Shown here: piece by piece, positions 1 through 5,299 of the stretch
Layout: the number at the start of each line of letters is the position of its first letter
How positions within the stretch are numbered: position 1 is the first letter of the stretch
Assembly (NCBI GenBank): GCA_050251575.1
Contig: JBFWMP010000176.1
Span: 1 to 5,299 of the forward strand
Source of the DNA: X23 sp050251575
Lineage (GTDB): Bacteria; Bacillota; Clostridia; SK-Y3
Reading direction: 5' to 3'
DNA length: 5,299 nucleotides
Notes under the pieces: generated by a model
Told to the model about the DNA's origin: nothing
The model's input: only the letters and a program-made list of their open reading frames with translations
Database searches by the model: none
Made by a program: the position numbers and the translations under genes

Positions 1-11
1 GCGAAGCGTTG

Positions 12-40
12 GCAGAAAATCCTAGGACTGGATTTTCTGC
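12..40. other. Perfect 11-bp hairpin upstream of the tRNA gene
   Basis: Bases 12-22 (GCAGAAAATCC) are perfectly complementary to 30-40 (GGATTTTCTGC), with a 7-base loop at 23-29. No T-run follows on the plus strand, but on the minus strand the arm is preceded, not followed, by T's, so this is not a textbook intrinsic terminator in either direction. It could be the end of an upstream transcript, a processing signal in a longer tRNA precursor, or part of a repeat. No coding sequence can be supported in 1-49. Confidence 0.6.
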
Positions 41-49
41 AAAACTTTA

Positions 50-123
50 CGGGATGTAGCGCAGCTTGGTAGCGCACTGGTTTCGGGTTCCAGGGGTCGG
101 AAGTTCAAATCTTCTCATCCCGA
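50..123 (+). tRNA. tRNA-Pro (anticodon CGG)
   Basis: The sequence folds into a full cloverleaf. The 7-bp acceptor stem is 50-56 with 116-122 (CGGGATG/CATCCCG), the D arm has a GCGC/GCGC stem, and the T arm has the TTCAAAT loop. The anticodon loop is 82-88 (TTCGGGT), which puts anticodon CGG at 84-86, with G after it as is usual for proline tRNAs; it would read CCG codons. The discriminator base is A123. Two weaknesses are visible: a T-T mismatch closing the anticodon stem (81 with 89) and a G-T pair in the T stem. The 3' CCA is not encoded (TTT follows), so it would have to be added by the CCA-adding enzyme. The close match of the body to proline tRNAs makes the identity firm; the isoacceptor is slightly less so because of the stem mismatch. 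Confidence 0.93.
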
Positions 124-137
124 TTTATATTTCTCTT

Positions 138-167
138 AAAAGCCAGAATGTTATGTTCTGGCTTTTT
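138..167 (+). terminator. Intrinsic terminator of the tRNA-Pro transcript
   Basis: A perfect stem, AAAAGCCAGAA (138-148) with TTCTGGCTTTT (156-166), has a 7-base loop and runs into a T-tract at 163-167. It lies 15 bases after the tRNA and ends that transcript. Because the A and T runs flank the stem symmetrically, it may also work in the other direction. Confidence 0.88.
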
Positions 168-227
168 CATTTTCTATGTTTTTTCTACATTTTATAGTCC
201 AACATTATCAATCATCAATATGAACAT

Positions 228-256
228 TTGAAAAATAAACAATTAGTGTTAATATT
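228..256 (+). promoter_or_regulatory. Candidate sigma-70 promoter of the qat operon
   Basis: TTGAAA at 228-233 (5 of 6 to the -35 consensus) and AATATT at 251-256 (4 of 6 to the -10) are separated by exactly 17 bases. A competing -10, TATATT at 259-264, pairs with a poorer -35 at 236-241. The region lies between the tRNA terminator and the chosen qatA start, where a promoter is needed, but the DNA is AT-rich enough for chance matches. No operator or regulator gene is evident. Confidence 0.35.
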
Positions 257-278
257 CTTATATTGTTTTGACACTAAT

Positions 279-282
279 GAGG
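279..282 (+). promoter_or_regulatory. Ribosome binding site of qatA (decides the start)
   Basis: GAGG at 279-282 sits 5 bases before the ATG at 288. The in-frame TTG at 228 has no comparable purine run in front of it and overlaps the best -35 candidate, so the ATG at 288 is preferred. Confidence 0.7.
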
Positions 283-287
283 TCTGT

Positions 288-2147
288 ATGCGGAATGATA
301 TTGAGACAAACGACGATTTGCTGAATTTCAGAGTATTAGCAAAAATCTCTGCTAATTTTATAGAATCTTCTGAATCTGAACCACTGTCAATCGGGATTTC
401 TGGTAACTGGGGAACAGGAAAGTCTTCATTGATTAAAATGGTTAGAACTGAGTTGGAAGCGTCAGAATCTTCAGATAAATACATTTTTCTAGAATTTAAT
501 GCATGGTTATATCAAGGATATGAGGATGCTAAAATTGCTTTATTACAGAAAGTTGCTGATTTACTTCTTCGGGAGTCAGAAACTCAGAAGAATTGCGTGG
601 ATAAAGCAAAAGATTTTATAAAAAGAATCCAATGGCTTAAGGCTGTTAAGGTTATTTTGCCCGCAGGTGCTGCTTTTTTGACAGGTGGGCTTGATGGTGG
701 ACTGGTAGCGTCATTTTTAGCAACAGCAACTGCCACTTTTGAAAAAGGTAAGCAAGTTAGCCAAGAAGAAATAGATCAACTGTCGAAGAGTTTTAAAGCT
801 ATTCAACCAGAGCTAAGCACCATCCTAAAGAATAAAGAAAATATATCCGTTCCTCAAGAAATTGAAGATATTCGTACTCTATTTAAAGAACTATTAGACA
901 GTTTAAATTTAAAATTGATTATTATGGTTGATGATTTAGATAGATGCTTACCTTCAACGGCTATTTCAACTCTTGAAGCTATGCGATTACTTCTTTTTAT
1001 CCCAAATACTGCATTTATTATAGCAGCAGATGAGCAAATGATAAGGAATGCTGTCCGATTTCACTTTGGTATAGATGATTTGGATTCAGATTTAATTACT
1101 AGTTATTTTGACAAACTCATTCAGATTCCTATGAGAGTGCCACGTCTGGGCAATAATGAAGTTAAAGTTTATGTGATGCTATTGCTGAGTGAATTAGCTT
1201 TTAAACAAAATAGAATTACAATGGAAGAAAAAAGAGAAGCAAAAGAAGCACTTCTTAAATATCTTGAGCAAAGTTGGTCGGCAAATATATCTAAGGACAT
1301 TTTAGAAAAGGCTTTTACTAAATCTCAGCAGAAACTTGCTAAAGAAATAGATATTGCTGATCAGATTTCGGCTATTTTGACAACATCAAATAGGATTGCT
1401 GGAAACCCACGTTTAATTAAAAGATTTTTAAATAATCTACTAATTAGAGATTTAATGGCAAAATCTCAAAAAATGAGTATCTCTTTCGAAGAATTAGTTA
1501 AAATTCAGCTTTTTGAAAGATGTGCATTAAATCGAGATTTTGAAATCTTGATGAAAGATGTTTCATCAGATTCTAATGGTCACTCTAAAATACTAAAAAA
1601 TATAGAAGACAACATCGAAAAAGATCAAGATTATGATTGTCCAAATGATGATTGGAAATCTGGATTTATAGCTGATTGGCTTAAACTTAAGCCAAAATTG
1701 GGAAATATTGACTTAAGACCCTTGCTATACCTTAGTAAAGACGGAGGTTCTTCAATCGTAAGAACAGACGAGTTGTCACCAGAAGGGAAGGAAGCTTTTA
1801 ATGCTATATGTAAGCTAAAAGACTATTCAGCAGTTATAAATAGTAGCATTAGTGAACTTGGTGAAGAAGAGGCTAATAAAGTGATGACAAAGCTGATTAG
1901 GCAAGCAAGATCTCAGCAATGGGATATAGTATCTATTAAACAGGCGTTGGTCATTCCAAAAGTTTATCAAAATCTAGCCATTCATTTTATAAGTATGTTA
2001 AATGAAATTCCCAAGGATAAAAGAAATTCTGCAATTATCCCATTAATTGTTAATGAAGATTGGGCACAAGCCTTACTAGATAAATGGTCATCAGAAGATC
2101 CATCAGGAAAAATAGCAAGAGCAATTGAAAAAGGAAGGAGAAAATAA
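288..2147 (+). CDS. qatA: QatA, KAP-family P-loop NTPase of the Qat defence system
   Basis: This 619-residue protein is the first gene of the operon. It has a KAP-type P-loop NTPase fold: Walker A at residues 39-46 (GNWGTGKS, with K45 and S46), and the Walker B/KAP signature DDLDRC at 215-220 after a hydrophobic strand. A conserved-looking arginine segment at 372-380 (GNPRLIKRF) fits the sensor region of these STAND-like ATPases. Between Walker A and B, residues 119-151 form a strongly hydrophobic, Gly/Ala-rich stretch. This is where KAP NTPases commonly carry membrane segments, so membrane association is possible. The C-terminal part, from about residue 400, is mostly helical and charged and I do not recognise it. 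KAP ATPases are thought to drive conformational switching or assembly; in Qat the ATPase is required for phage resistance. An in-frame extension back to a TTG at 228 adds 20 hydrophobic residues but lacks a ribosome binding site. The stop is one base before qatB. Identity rests on motifs plus the exact QatABCD order. Confidence 0.93.
   Translation: MRNDIETNDDLLNFRVLAKISANFIESSESEPLSIGISGNWGTGKSSLIKMVRTELEASESSDKYIFLEFNAWLYQGYEDAKIALLQKVADLLLRESETQKNCVDKAKDFIKRIQWLKAVKVILPAGAAFLTGGLDGGLVASFLATATATFEKGKQVSQEEIDQLSKSFKAIQPELSTILKNKENISVPQEIEDIRTLFKELLDSLNLKLIIMVDDLDRCLPSTAISTLEAMRLLLFIPNTAFIIAADEQMIRNAVRFHFGIDDLDSDLITSYFDKLIQIPMRVPRLGNNEVKVYVMLLLSELAFKQNRITMEEKREAKEALLKYLEQSWSANISKDILEKAFTKSQQKLAKEIDIADQISAILTTSNRIAGNPRLIKRFLNNLLIRDLMAKSQKMSISFEELVKIQLFERCALNRDFEILMKDVSSDSNGHSKILKNIEDNIEKDQDYDCPNDDWKSGFIADWLKLKPKLGNIDLRPLLYLSKDGGSSIVRTDELSPEGKEAFNAICKLKDYSAVINSSISELGEEEANKVMTKLIRQARSQQWDIVSIKQALVIPKVYQNLAIHFISMLNEIPKDKRNSAIIPLIVNEDWAQALLDKWSSEDPSGKIARAIEKGRRK
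2133..2140 (+). promoter_or_regulatory. Ribosome binding site of qatB inside the end of qatA
   Basis: GGAAGGAG, within the last codons of qatA, lies 8 bases before the ATG at 2149. It argues against the in-frame TTG at 2125, which would place this motif inside the coding sequence. Confidence 0.75.
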
Positions 2148-2148
2148 T

Positions 2149-2955
2149 ATGGGGACATCTTCATCAAGTTCAGGACCAGGCTCTGGTTTGCCTTTAGATC
2201 CACCTTGGTTAGAATATTTAATGTCTAATGTCATACCAGGAGCTGGCGCATTAAATACTCCAATTCCGCCGCTTGAAAGCTCCCCTGAGAGAAGATTTTT
2301 TGGAGCGAGAACAAATCTTGGTAAATATGGAAATTCGGGTAGTTCTGAGAGTTTAAGGCGGGCTTTGGGTCATTACTCTAAAAATGGATATGGAGGATCA
2401 AAAAATCTTGCATCTAGAATGCGAGTTTCATCTGCTGTTGGTGCAGGGATTTTTGGTTTATTAGATGGTGCACGTTCTCAAACATCTGGAAATGCTTATC
2501 AGTGGTTATCAGACCTGCAAAGTAAATCATTAAGTTGTTATGAAGTAGCTGATAAAATTGCTGAGAGTTTGATGAAGATTGGGGGAAGTTTAGATGAAGA
2601 ATCCTGTAGAAATTCAGTTGCTCTGTCAATAGGTGAGTTTTTAGATACAAATCCAAATACAGATTTATGTAATTTGACAGATGATCAAATATGGGGTGTT
2701 ATCCAGTCATTTATTTCCTATGAGGCTTTGCACAGAATTGAACTTGATATAGGTCAAATGTTTGAGTCTTCTGAGGTGAGTGTAACGGATAAAGTGCTTC
2801 GATTAAATGAAATGCATGACTATTTGAAATCTTCTATCGCTGCTCATGTTGAAGAAATACGTGGAACATATCAGAATCCATCACTTCAACAGGTCTTTGA
2901 TATTATAAATAAGTCTATTGAAGATACATTCTATGTTTTTGAGGGTGAAATATGA
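2149..2955 (+). CDS. qatB: QatB, Gly/Ser-rich N-terminal tail protein of the Qat system
   Basis: This 268-residue protein has no enzymatic motif that I recognise. It opens with a low-complexity Gly/Ser/Pro tail (MGTSSSSSGPGSG, residues 1-13), then a Pro/Trp-containing stretch (LPLDPPWLEYL). Next come a basic Gly-rich segment at about 60-90 containing repeated Gly-Tyr-Gly and Arg residues, and a mostly helical acidic C-terminal half. I recall this layout, a glycine-led flexible tail followed by a PLxPPW-like motif, as typical of QatB proteins. Its biochemical role is not established from sequence. The partner QatC has a QueC-type active site, so the tail is a candidate substrate for modification (inference). 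The start at 2149 is supported by a strong ribosome binding site and lies 1 base after the qatA stop; the 3' end overlaps qatC by four bases (ATGA). No signal peptide or membrane segment is seen. Confidence 0.88.
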   Translation: MGTSSSSSGPGSGLPLDPPWLEYLMSNVIPGAGALNTPIPPLESSPERRFFGARTNLGKYGNSGSSESLRRALGHYSKNGYGGSKNLASRMRVSSAVGAGIFGLLDGARSQTSGNAYQWLSDLQSKSLSCYEVADKIAESLMKIGGSLDEESCRNSVALSIGEFLDTNPNTDLCNLTDDQIWGVIQSFISYEALHRIELDIGQMFESSEVSVTDKVLRLNEMHDYLKSSIAAHVEEIRGTYQNPSLQQVFDIINKSIEDTFYVFEGEI

Positions 2956-4241
2956 CAAAAATTATATGCTTGCCTCCTGACAAAGTTCCTCAAAGTTTAA
3001 ATTCTAATAATAAATATATAATTACATATGCTGGCAATCATCAGCGTGAGGAATTAGGTTATTTCGCTCCTGATTTGAAGAAATATCTAAAAAAGAGAAG
3101 AATAAAACCAAGTGTAGTTGCTTGGGACTTCAATACCATAGCATTGTCTATAATTGCGGCAGATAACGCAATTAATAGAAAAAAAAGTTCTGATGGTTGG
3201 ACAAGGCAAATTGAAGTTGACATATGTGTTTGTGATCCAAAACCATGGTTTTCGGTTAAAACTGATTTTGAAGAGATGCTGAGGTTTTTAACTGGAGACT
3301 TTTGGATATTAAATTTCTTTTGCGATGGAACAGAACCACCTACGCCAAAAAGTGAGAGAACAAGCTTTGATGCAACATGTCTATCCTTATTATCTGGAGG
3401 CATCGACAGCTTAATAGGCGGCATTGATTTAGTTGCTAAAGGTGAAAAGCCTATACTTATTTCTCAAATAGTTCGTGGTGATAAACCTGCGCAACAAAAT
3501 TTTGCTGATGCGCTTGTACCGGAAGAAAATTATTTCCAAATGAGCCATAAGCTACATTGTCCTAGTGGAGAGTCCGAATCTTCAACTAGAGGGCGTTCAA
3601 TTGCCTTTTTTTCTTTTGCAGGTTTATTAGCATCTACCTTAGCGGAGTCATTAAAGGGGAAAGCTAGACTATATGTTCCAGAAAATGGTTTTATTAGCTT
3701 AAACATCCCATTAAATGGAGGCAGGGTCGGTAGCTTTAGCACCAAGACAACTCACCCTGTTTATCTAAATGCTTTACAAAAAATCTGGGATGATGTTGGA
3801 TTAGATGCAAAATTAATTTCACCATATAGGTTTTTGACGAAAGGAGAAATGCTAATAAACTGCCTGAATCAACCTCTTATGCAGCAACTGATAGGTCAGT
3901 CAACGAGCTGCGGCAAATATGGACGCCACGGGCTTACTCATTGTGGTCGTTGTGTACCTTGTATGGTTCGCAGGGCTGCATTTATGAAAGCAGGTATTAT
4001 GGATAGTACAAAAAACGGATATAAATTTGCAAATCTTAAAACTGGTGGATTGACAAAAGGAGCAAATGATATTGGTGCAATGGCGATGGCATATATAAAA
4101 TTTAAAACATTTGGTCTTCGCACTGTCATTGGCGGTAGTCTGTCTTTTGCAAGTACGCAAGAGTTAAAAAATTATGAAGAAGTTTTTGAAAGAGGTCTTG
4201 ACGAAATTGGAGACTTGCTTAAAGCGTATGGGGTTATATGA
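2952..4241 (+). CDS. qatC: QatC, QueC-like PP-loop ATPase of the Qat system
   Basis: This 429-residue protein is a QueC relative. Family QueC is about 230 residues and converts 7-carboxy-7-deazaguanine to preQ0 with ATP and ammonia. The PP-loop ATP-binding signature SGGIDS is at residues 148-153, preceded by an N-terminal extension of some 140 residues that contains a FLTGDFW motif. In the second half are the STKTTHP segment at 263-269 and a PYRF-x-TKGEM block, as in QueC-like defence proteins. A zinc-site cysteine set follows at C320, C331, C334 and C337. The spacing is C-x10-C-x2-C-x2-C, slightly wider than the C-x8-C-x2-C-x2-C that I recall for housekeeping QueC. All catalytic hallmarks are intact. 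No queuosine pathway genes (queD, queE, queF) are adjacent, so a role in tRNA modification is unlikely. The start overlaps the qatB stop (ATGA at 2952-2955) behind GAGGGTG; the end overlaps qatD in the same way. Confidence 0.94.
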   Translation: MTKIICLPPDKVPQSLNSNNKYIITYAGNHQREELGYFAPDLKKYLKKRRIKPSVVAWDFNTIALSIIAADNAINRKKSSDGWTRQIEVDICVCDPKPWFSVKTDFEEMLRFLTGDFWILNFFCDGTEPPTPKSERTSFDATCLSLLSGGIDSLIGGIDLVAKGEKPILISQIVRGDKPAQQNFADALVPEENYFQMSHKLHCPSGESESSTRGRSIAFFSFAGLLASTLAESLKGKARLYVPENGFISLNIPLNGGRVGSFSTKTTHPVYLNALQKIWDDVGLDAKLISPYRFLTKGEMLINCLNQPLMQQLIGQSTSCGKYGRHGLTHCGRCVPCMVRRAAFMKAGIMDSTKNGYKFANLKTGGLTKGANDIGAMAMAYIKFKTFGLRTVIGGSLSFASTQELKNYEEVFERGLDEIGDLLKAYGVI

Positions 4242-4966
4242 TTGATACTCATGTCCATCTCGATTTATTCCAAAATGCTATGAATGTTGTAAGTGAGGTT
4301 TCACGTAAGAATGAATTTACTCTTACTGTCACAACGAGTCCAAAAGCATGGATTTTAGCAAATAAATATTTTGCAAAATATCCAAATATTGCTGTTGCTC
4401 TGGGGATGCATCCAGAAAATCTTAAATATAAAATGGATGAAATAGATCTCTTCATATCAAACATTACCAAGACTCGGTTTATAGGAGAAATCGGTATTGA
4501 TGGCTCTTACAACAATAAGGATTCCTTGAACGCTCAAAAAATGTTCTTTAGTCGAGCTATTTCAGAGTGCTATTTAAAGGGAGGTAAAATTATAAGTATT
4601 CATTCTAGAAATGCATCTAGTAGTGTATTAGACATTTTGGAGAAACAATCTGGAACATGTAAAATAATACTACATTGGTTCACTGGTAGTTTGAAGGATG
4701 TTGAGAGAGCATTGGATATTGGGTGCTATTTTAGTATTAATCCTGCAATGTTTATTAGTAAGTCAGGGCAAAGAATAATTAGTAAGCTGCCTCTTCACAG
4801 AGTCGTGCCAGAATCGGATGGACCATTTGTAAATGTGGACAATAAAATTGTTATGCCTTGGGAAGCAACACGTCAGGTTGCTTTAGGTTTTATGAATATA
4901 ATCAATGTCGAACAAGGAACTATATTAGAATATTTTAAGAAAAATTTAAAATCTATAATGCAATAA
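4238..4966 (+). CDS. qatD: QatD, TatD-family metal-dependent hydrolase/DNase
   Basis: This 242-residue protein has the amidohydrolase-type TIM-barrel motifs of TatD nucleases. The N-terminal metal motif is DTHVHLD with H5 and H7. E84 is in GEIGID, H122 in HSR, H146 in HWF, and D194 in ESD, which takes the place of the usual ETD. All six expected metal ligands (H, H, E, H, H, D) are present, so the enzyme should be active. TatD proteins are divalent-metal DNases, and in Qat this is the likely nucleic-acid-cleaving effector. Length is a little below the roughly 260 residues usual for TatD. The protein is cytoplasmic, with no signal peptide. The ATG overlaps the qatC stop (ATGA at 4238-4241) with only a weak purine run (GGGG at 4230-4233) before it, so translation probably depends on coupling to qatC. 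No hairpin-plus-T terminator is seen after the stop. Confidence 0.94.
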   Translation: MIDTHVHLDLFQNAMNVVSEVSRKNEFTLTVTTSPKAWILANKYFAKYPNIAVALGMHPENLKYKMDEIDLFISNITKTRFIGEIGIDGSYNNKDSLNAQKMFFSRAISECYLKGGKIISIHSRNASSSVLDILEKQSGTCKIILHWFTGSLKDVERALDIGCYFSINPAMFISKSGQRIISKLPLHRVVPESDGPFVNVDNKIVMPWEATRQVALGFMNIINVEQGTILEYFKKNLKSIMQ

Positions 4967-4984
4967 ATCATGCTTTTTGTCTTG

Positions 4985-5015
4985 TGTTTTCGAAACATAG
5001 ATAGAAACGAAAACA
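4985..5015. repeat. 8-bp inverted repeat in front of the relaxase start
   Basis: TGTTTTCG (4985-4992) is perfectly complementary to CGAAAACA (5008-5015), with a 15-base spacer. A second, overlapping dyad is TGTTT-TCG-AAACA at 4985-4997. The right arm touches the relaxase ribosome binding site (AGGGGG, 5015-5020). It could be an operator or a translation-control hairpin for the conjugation gene. The arms are AT-rich and short, so chance is possible. Confidence 0.4.
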
Positions 5016-5024
5016 GGGGGCATA

Positions 5025-5177
5025 ATGCTTTCAATCGCTCGCATCGGTTCAGATGCATCTAACTATTACAAGGCTGAAGATTATTATCTTGCGGACAAAG
5101 GTCAATGGGGTGGAAGCCTATCTGACGAGCTGAACCTAAAAGGTGAAGTTCAGAAAGATGATCTGGAAAATATGTAA
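5025..5177 (+). pseudogene. N-terminal fragment of a MobF (TraI/TrwC-type) conjugative relaxase, cut by an IS
   Basis: The reading frame starts at ATG 5025 behind AGGGGG (5015-5020) and encodes 50 residues before a stop. The start (MLSIARIGSDASNYY) is characteristic of TraI/TrwC relaxases, which nick plasmid DNA at oriT and lead it into the recipient. Two tyrosine pairs, Y14-Y15 and Y20-Y21, correspond to the catalytic tyrosines of the family, followed by W28-G29-G30 and the usual LNLKGEV stretch. Full-length relatives run to roughly 900 residues or more. Here homology ends at about residue 49, exactly where the IS end begins (TG at 5173), and the stop TAA (5175-5177) is supplied by the IS. 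The downstream His metal triad and the helicase part are lost or lie beyond the IS. GC is about 42%, higher than in the qat genes, suggesting a different origin. Confidence 0.85.
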
Positions 5178-5299
5178 ACATCCCTTCAATATAGCCAAGT
5201 TAGCTTAGAGTTTTTTACATTATTTCCGCATGCTCCATCGGTGTCAAGTTGTTCAAAGATTCATGTGGTCTTTCATTGTTATATTCATCTATCCATGCT
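5173..5299 (-). mobile_element. End of an IS3-family insertion sequence (partial)
   Basis: The IS runs out of the window. Its inner boundary is placed at TGTAAACATCCCTTCAA (from 5173), because the relaxase homology stops there and IS3-family ends begin with TG. Forty-two bases separate this end from the transposase stop, a usual distance. The other end, the matching inverted repeat and the target duplication are not in the window, so the exact boundary is inferred. Confidence 0.7.
5215..5299 (-). CDS. IS3-family transposase (OrfB), C-terminal end only
   Basis: Reading leftward from the window edge, an open frame of 27 codons ends at TAA (5217-5215). It encodes WIDEYNNERPHESL, then NLTPMEHAEIM. 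The W-x4-YN-x2-RPHxSL-x2-LTP pattern is the C-terminal signature of IS3-family OrfB transposases with the rve (DDE) integrase core. The catalytic DDE residues lie outside the window to the right. The IS group cannot be told from this fragment. Confidence 0.88.
   Translation of the reverse strand, partial: AWIDEYNNERPHESLNNLTPMEHAEIM

Larger units (their letters stand above)
288..4966 (+). other. QatABCD anti-phage defence operon (complete)
   Basis: Four same-strand genes, KAP ATPase, QatB, QueC-like and TatD-like, are packed with a 1-base gap and two 4-base ATGA overlaps. This order and spacing match the Qat system, experimentally shown in the literature to protect Escherichia coli against phages. 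All recognisable catalytic motifs are intact and there is no frameshift, so the system is predicted to be functional. Expression probably starts from the gap at 168-287. Confidence 0.93.

Noticed and set aside
228..287. In-frame upstream extension of qatA from a TTG at 228
   Set aside because: No ribosome binding site, atypical hydrophobic 20 residues, overlap with the likely promoter; the ATG at 288 has GAGG at good distance.
2125..2148. Upstream TTG start for qatB
   Set aside because: It would place the strong GGAAGGAG site inside the gene; the ATG at 2149 restores the Met-Gly-Thr-Ser start expected for QatB.
2952..4241. QatC as a housekeeping queuosine-pathway QueC
   Set aside because: It is almost twice QueC length and lies in an operon with an ATPase, QatB and a TatD protein, with no other queuosine genes in the window.
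215..4470. Minus-strand open frames inside the qat genes
   Set aside because: They are antisense to well-supported coding sequences, have no recognisable motifs and no convincing start signals.
4958..4978. Possible terminator after qatD
   Set aside because: Only a 3-bp GCA/TGC stem precedes the T-run, too weak to call; read-through into the relaxase region is possible.
4873..5058. Minus-strand 61-residue open frame across the qatD-relaxase gap
   Set aside because: Antisense to the end of qatD and to the relaxase start, with low-complexity Phe/Lys/Ile composition and no motif.
1..5299. CRISPR array, toxin-antitoxin pair or retron
   Set aside because: No regularly spaced repeats, no reverse transcriptase and no small gene pair were seen on either strand.

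Overview
The window is a short stretch of accessory DNA from an AT-rich proteobacterium. The tRNA-Pro sequence, the MobF-type relaxase fragment and the IS3-family remnant all suggest a gammaproteobacterium of the Legionella or Acinetobacter/Moraxella kind, but the sequence alone does not fix the genus. Base composition is low in GC: about 35% in a 60-base sample of qatD, against about 42% in the relaxase fragment, both counted by hand.

Layout. Positions 1-49 hold only a strong hairpin. A tRNA-Pro gene (anticodon CGG, no encoded CCA) lies at 50-123 and is followed by a clear intrinsic terminator. After a short promoter-bearing gap, a tight four-gene operon fills 288-4966, all on the plus strand: a KAP-family P-loop ATPase, a protein with a Gly/Ser-rich N-terminus, a QueC-like PP-loop protein and a TatD-like metal hydrolase. 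Gene order, 1-base spacing, two ATGA overlaps and the intact motifs identify it as a complete QatABCD anti-phage defence system, a known type named for QueC-like protein, ATPase and TatD DNase. Downstream, after 58 bases, the first 49 or so codons of a MobF (TraI/TrwC-type) conjugative relaxase are cut off by the end of an IS3-family insertion sequence. Its transposase tail reads leftward out of the window.

How the parts fit. The Qat genes are almost certainly co-transcribed and translationally coupled. From the families, QatA would supply NTP-driven sensing or assembly and QatD would be the likely nuclease effector. QatC has a QueC-type ATP-dependent active site and may act on QatB rather than on a free metabolite. 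The surroundings (tRNA gene on one side, conjugation gene and IS on the other) say that the operon is cargo of a plasmid, ICE or decayed genomic island. No integrase, repeat of the tRNA 3' end, CRISPR array or other defence gene is visible. The system itself is described; the novel angles are its mobile context and the possible QatC-QatB chemistry.
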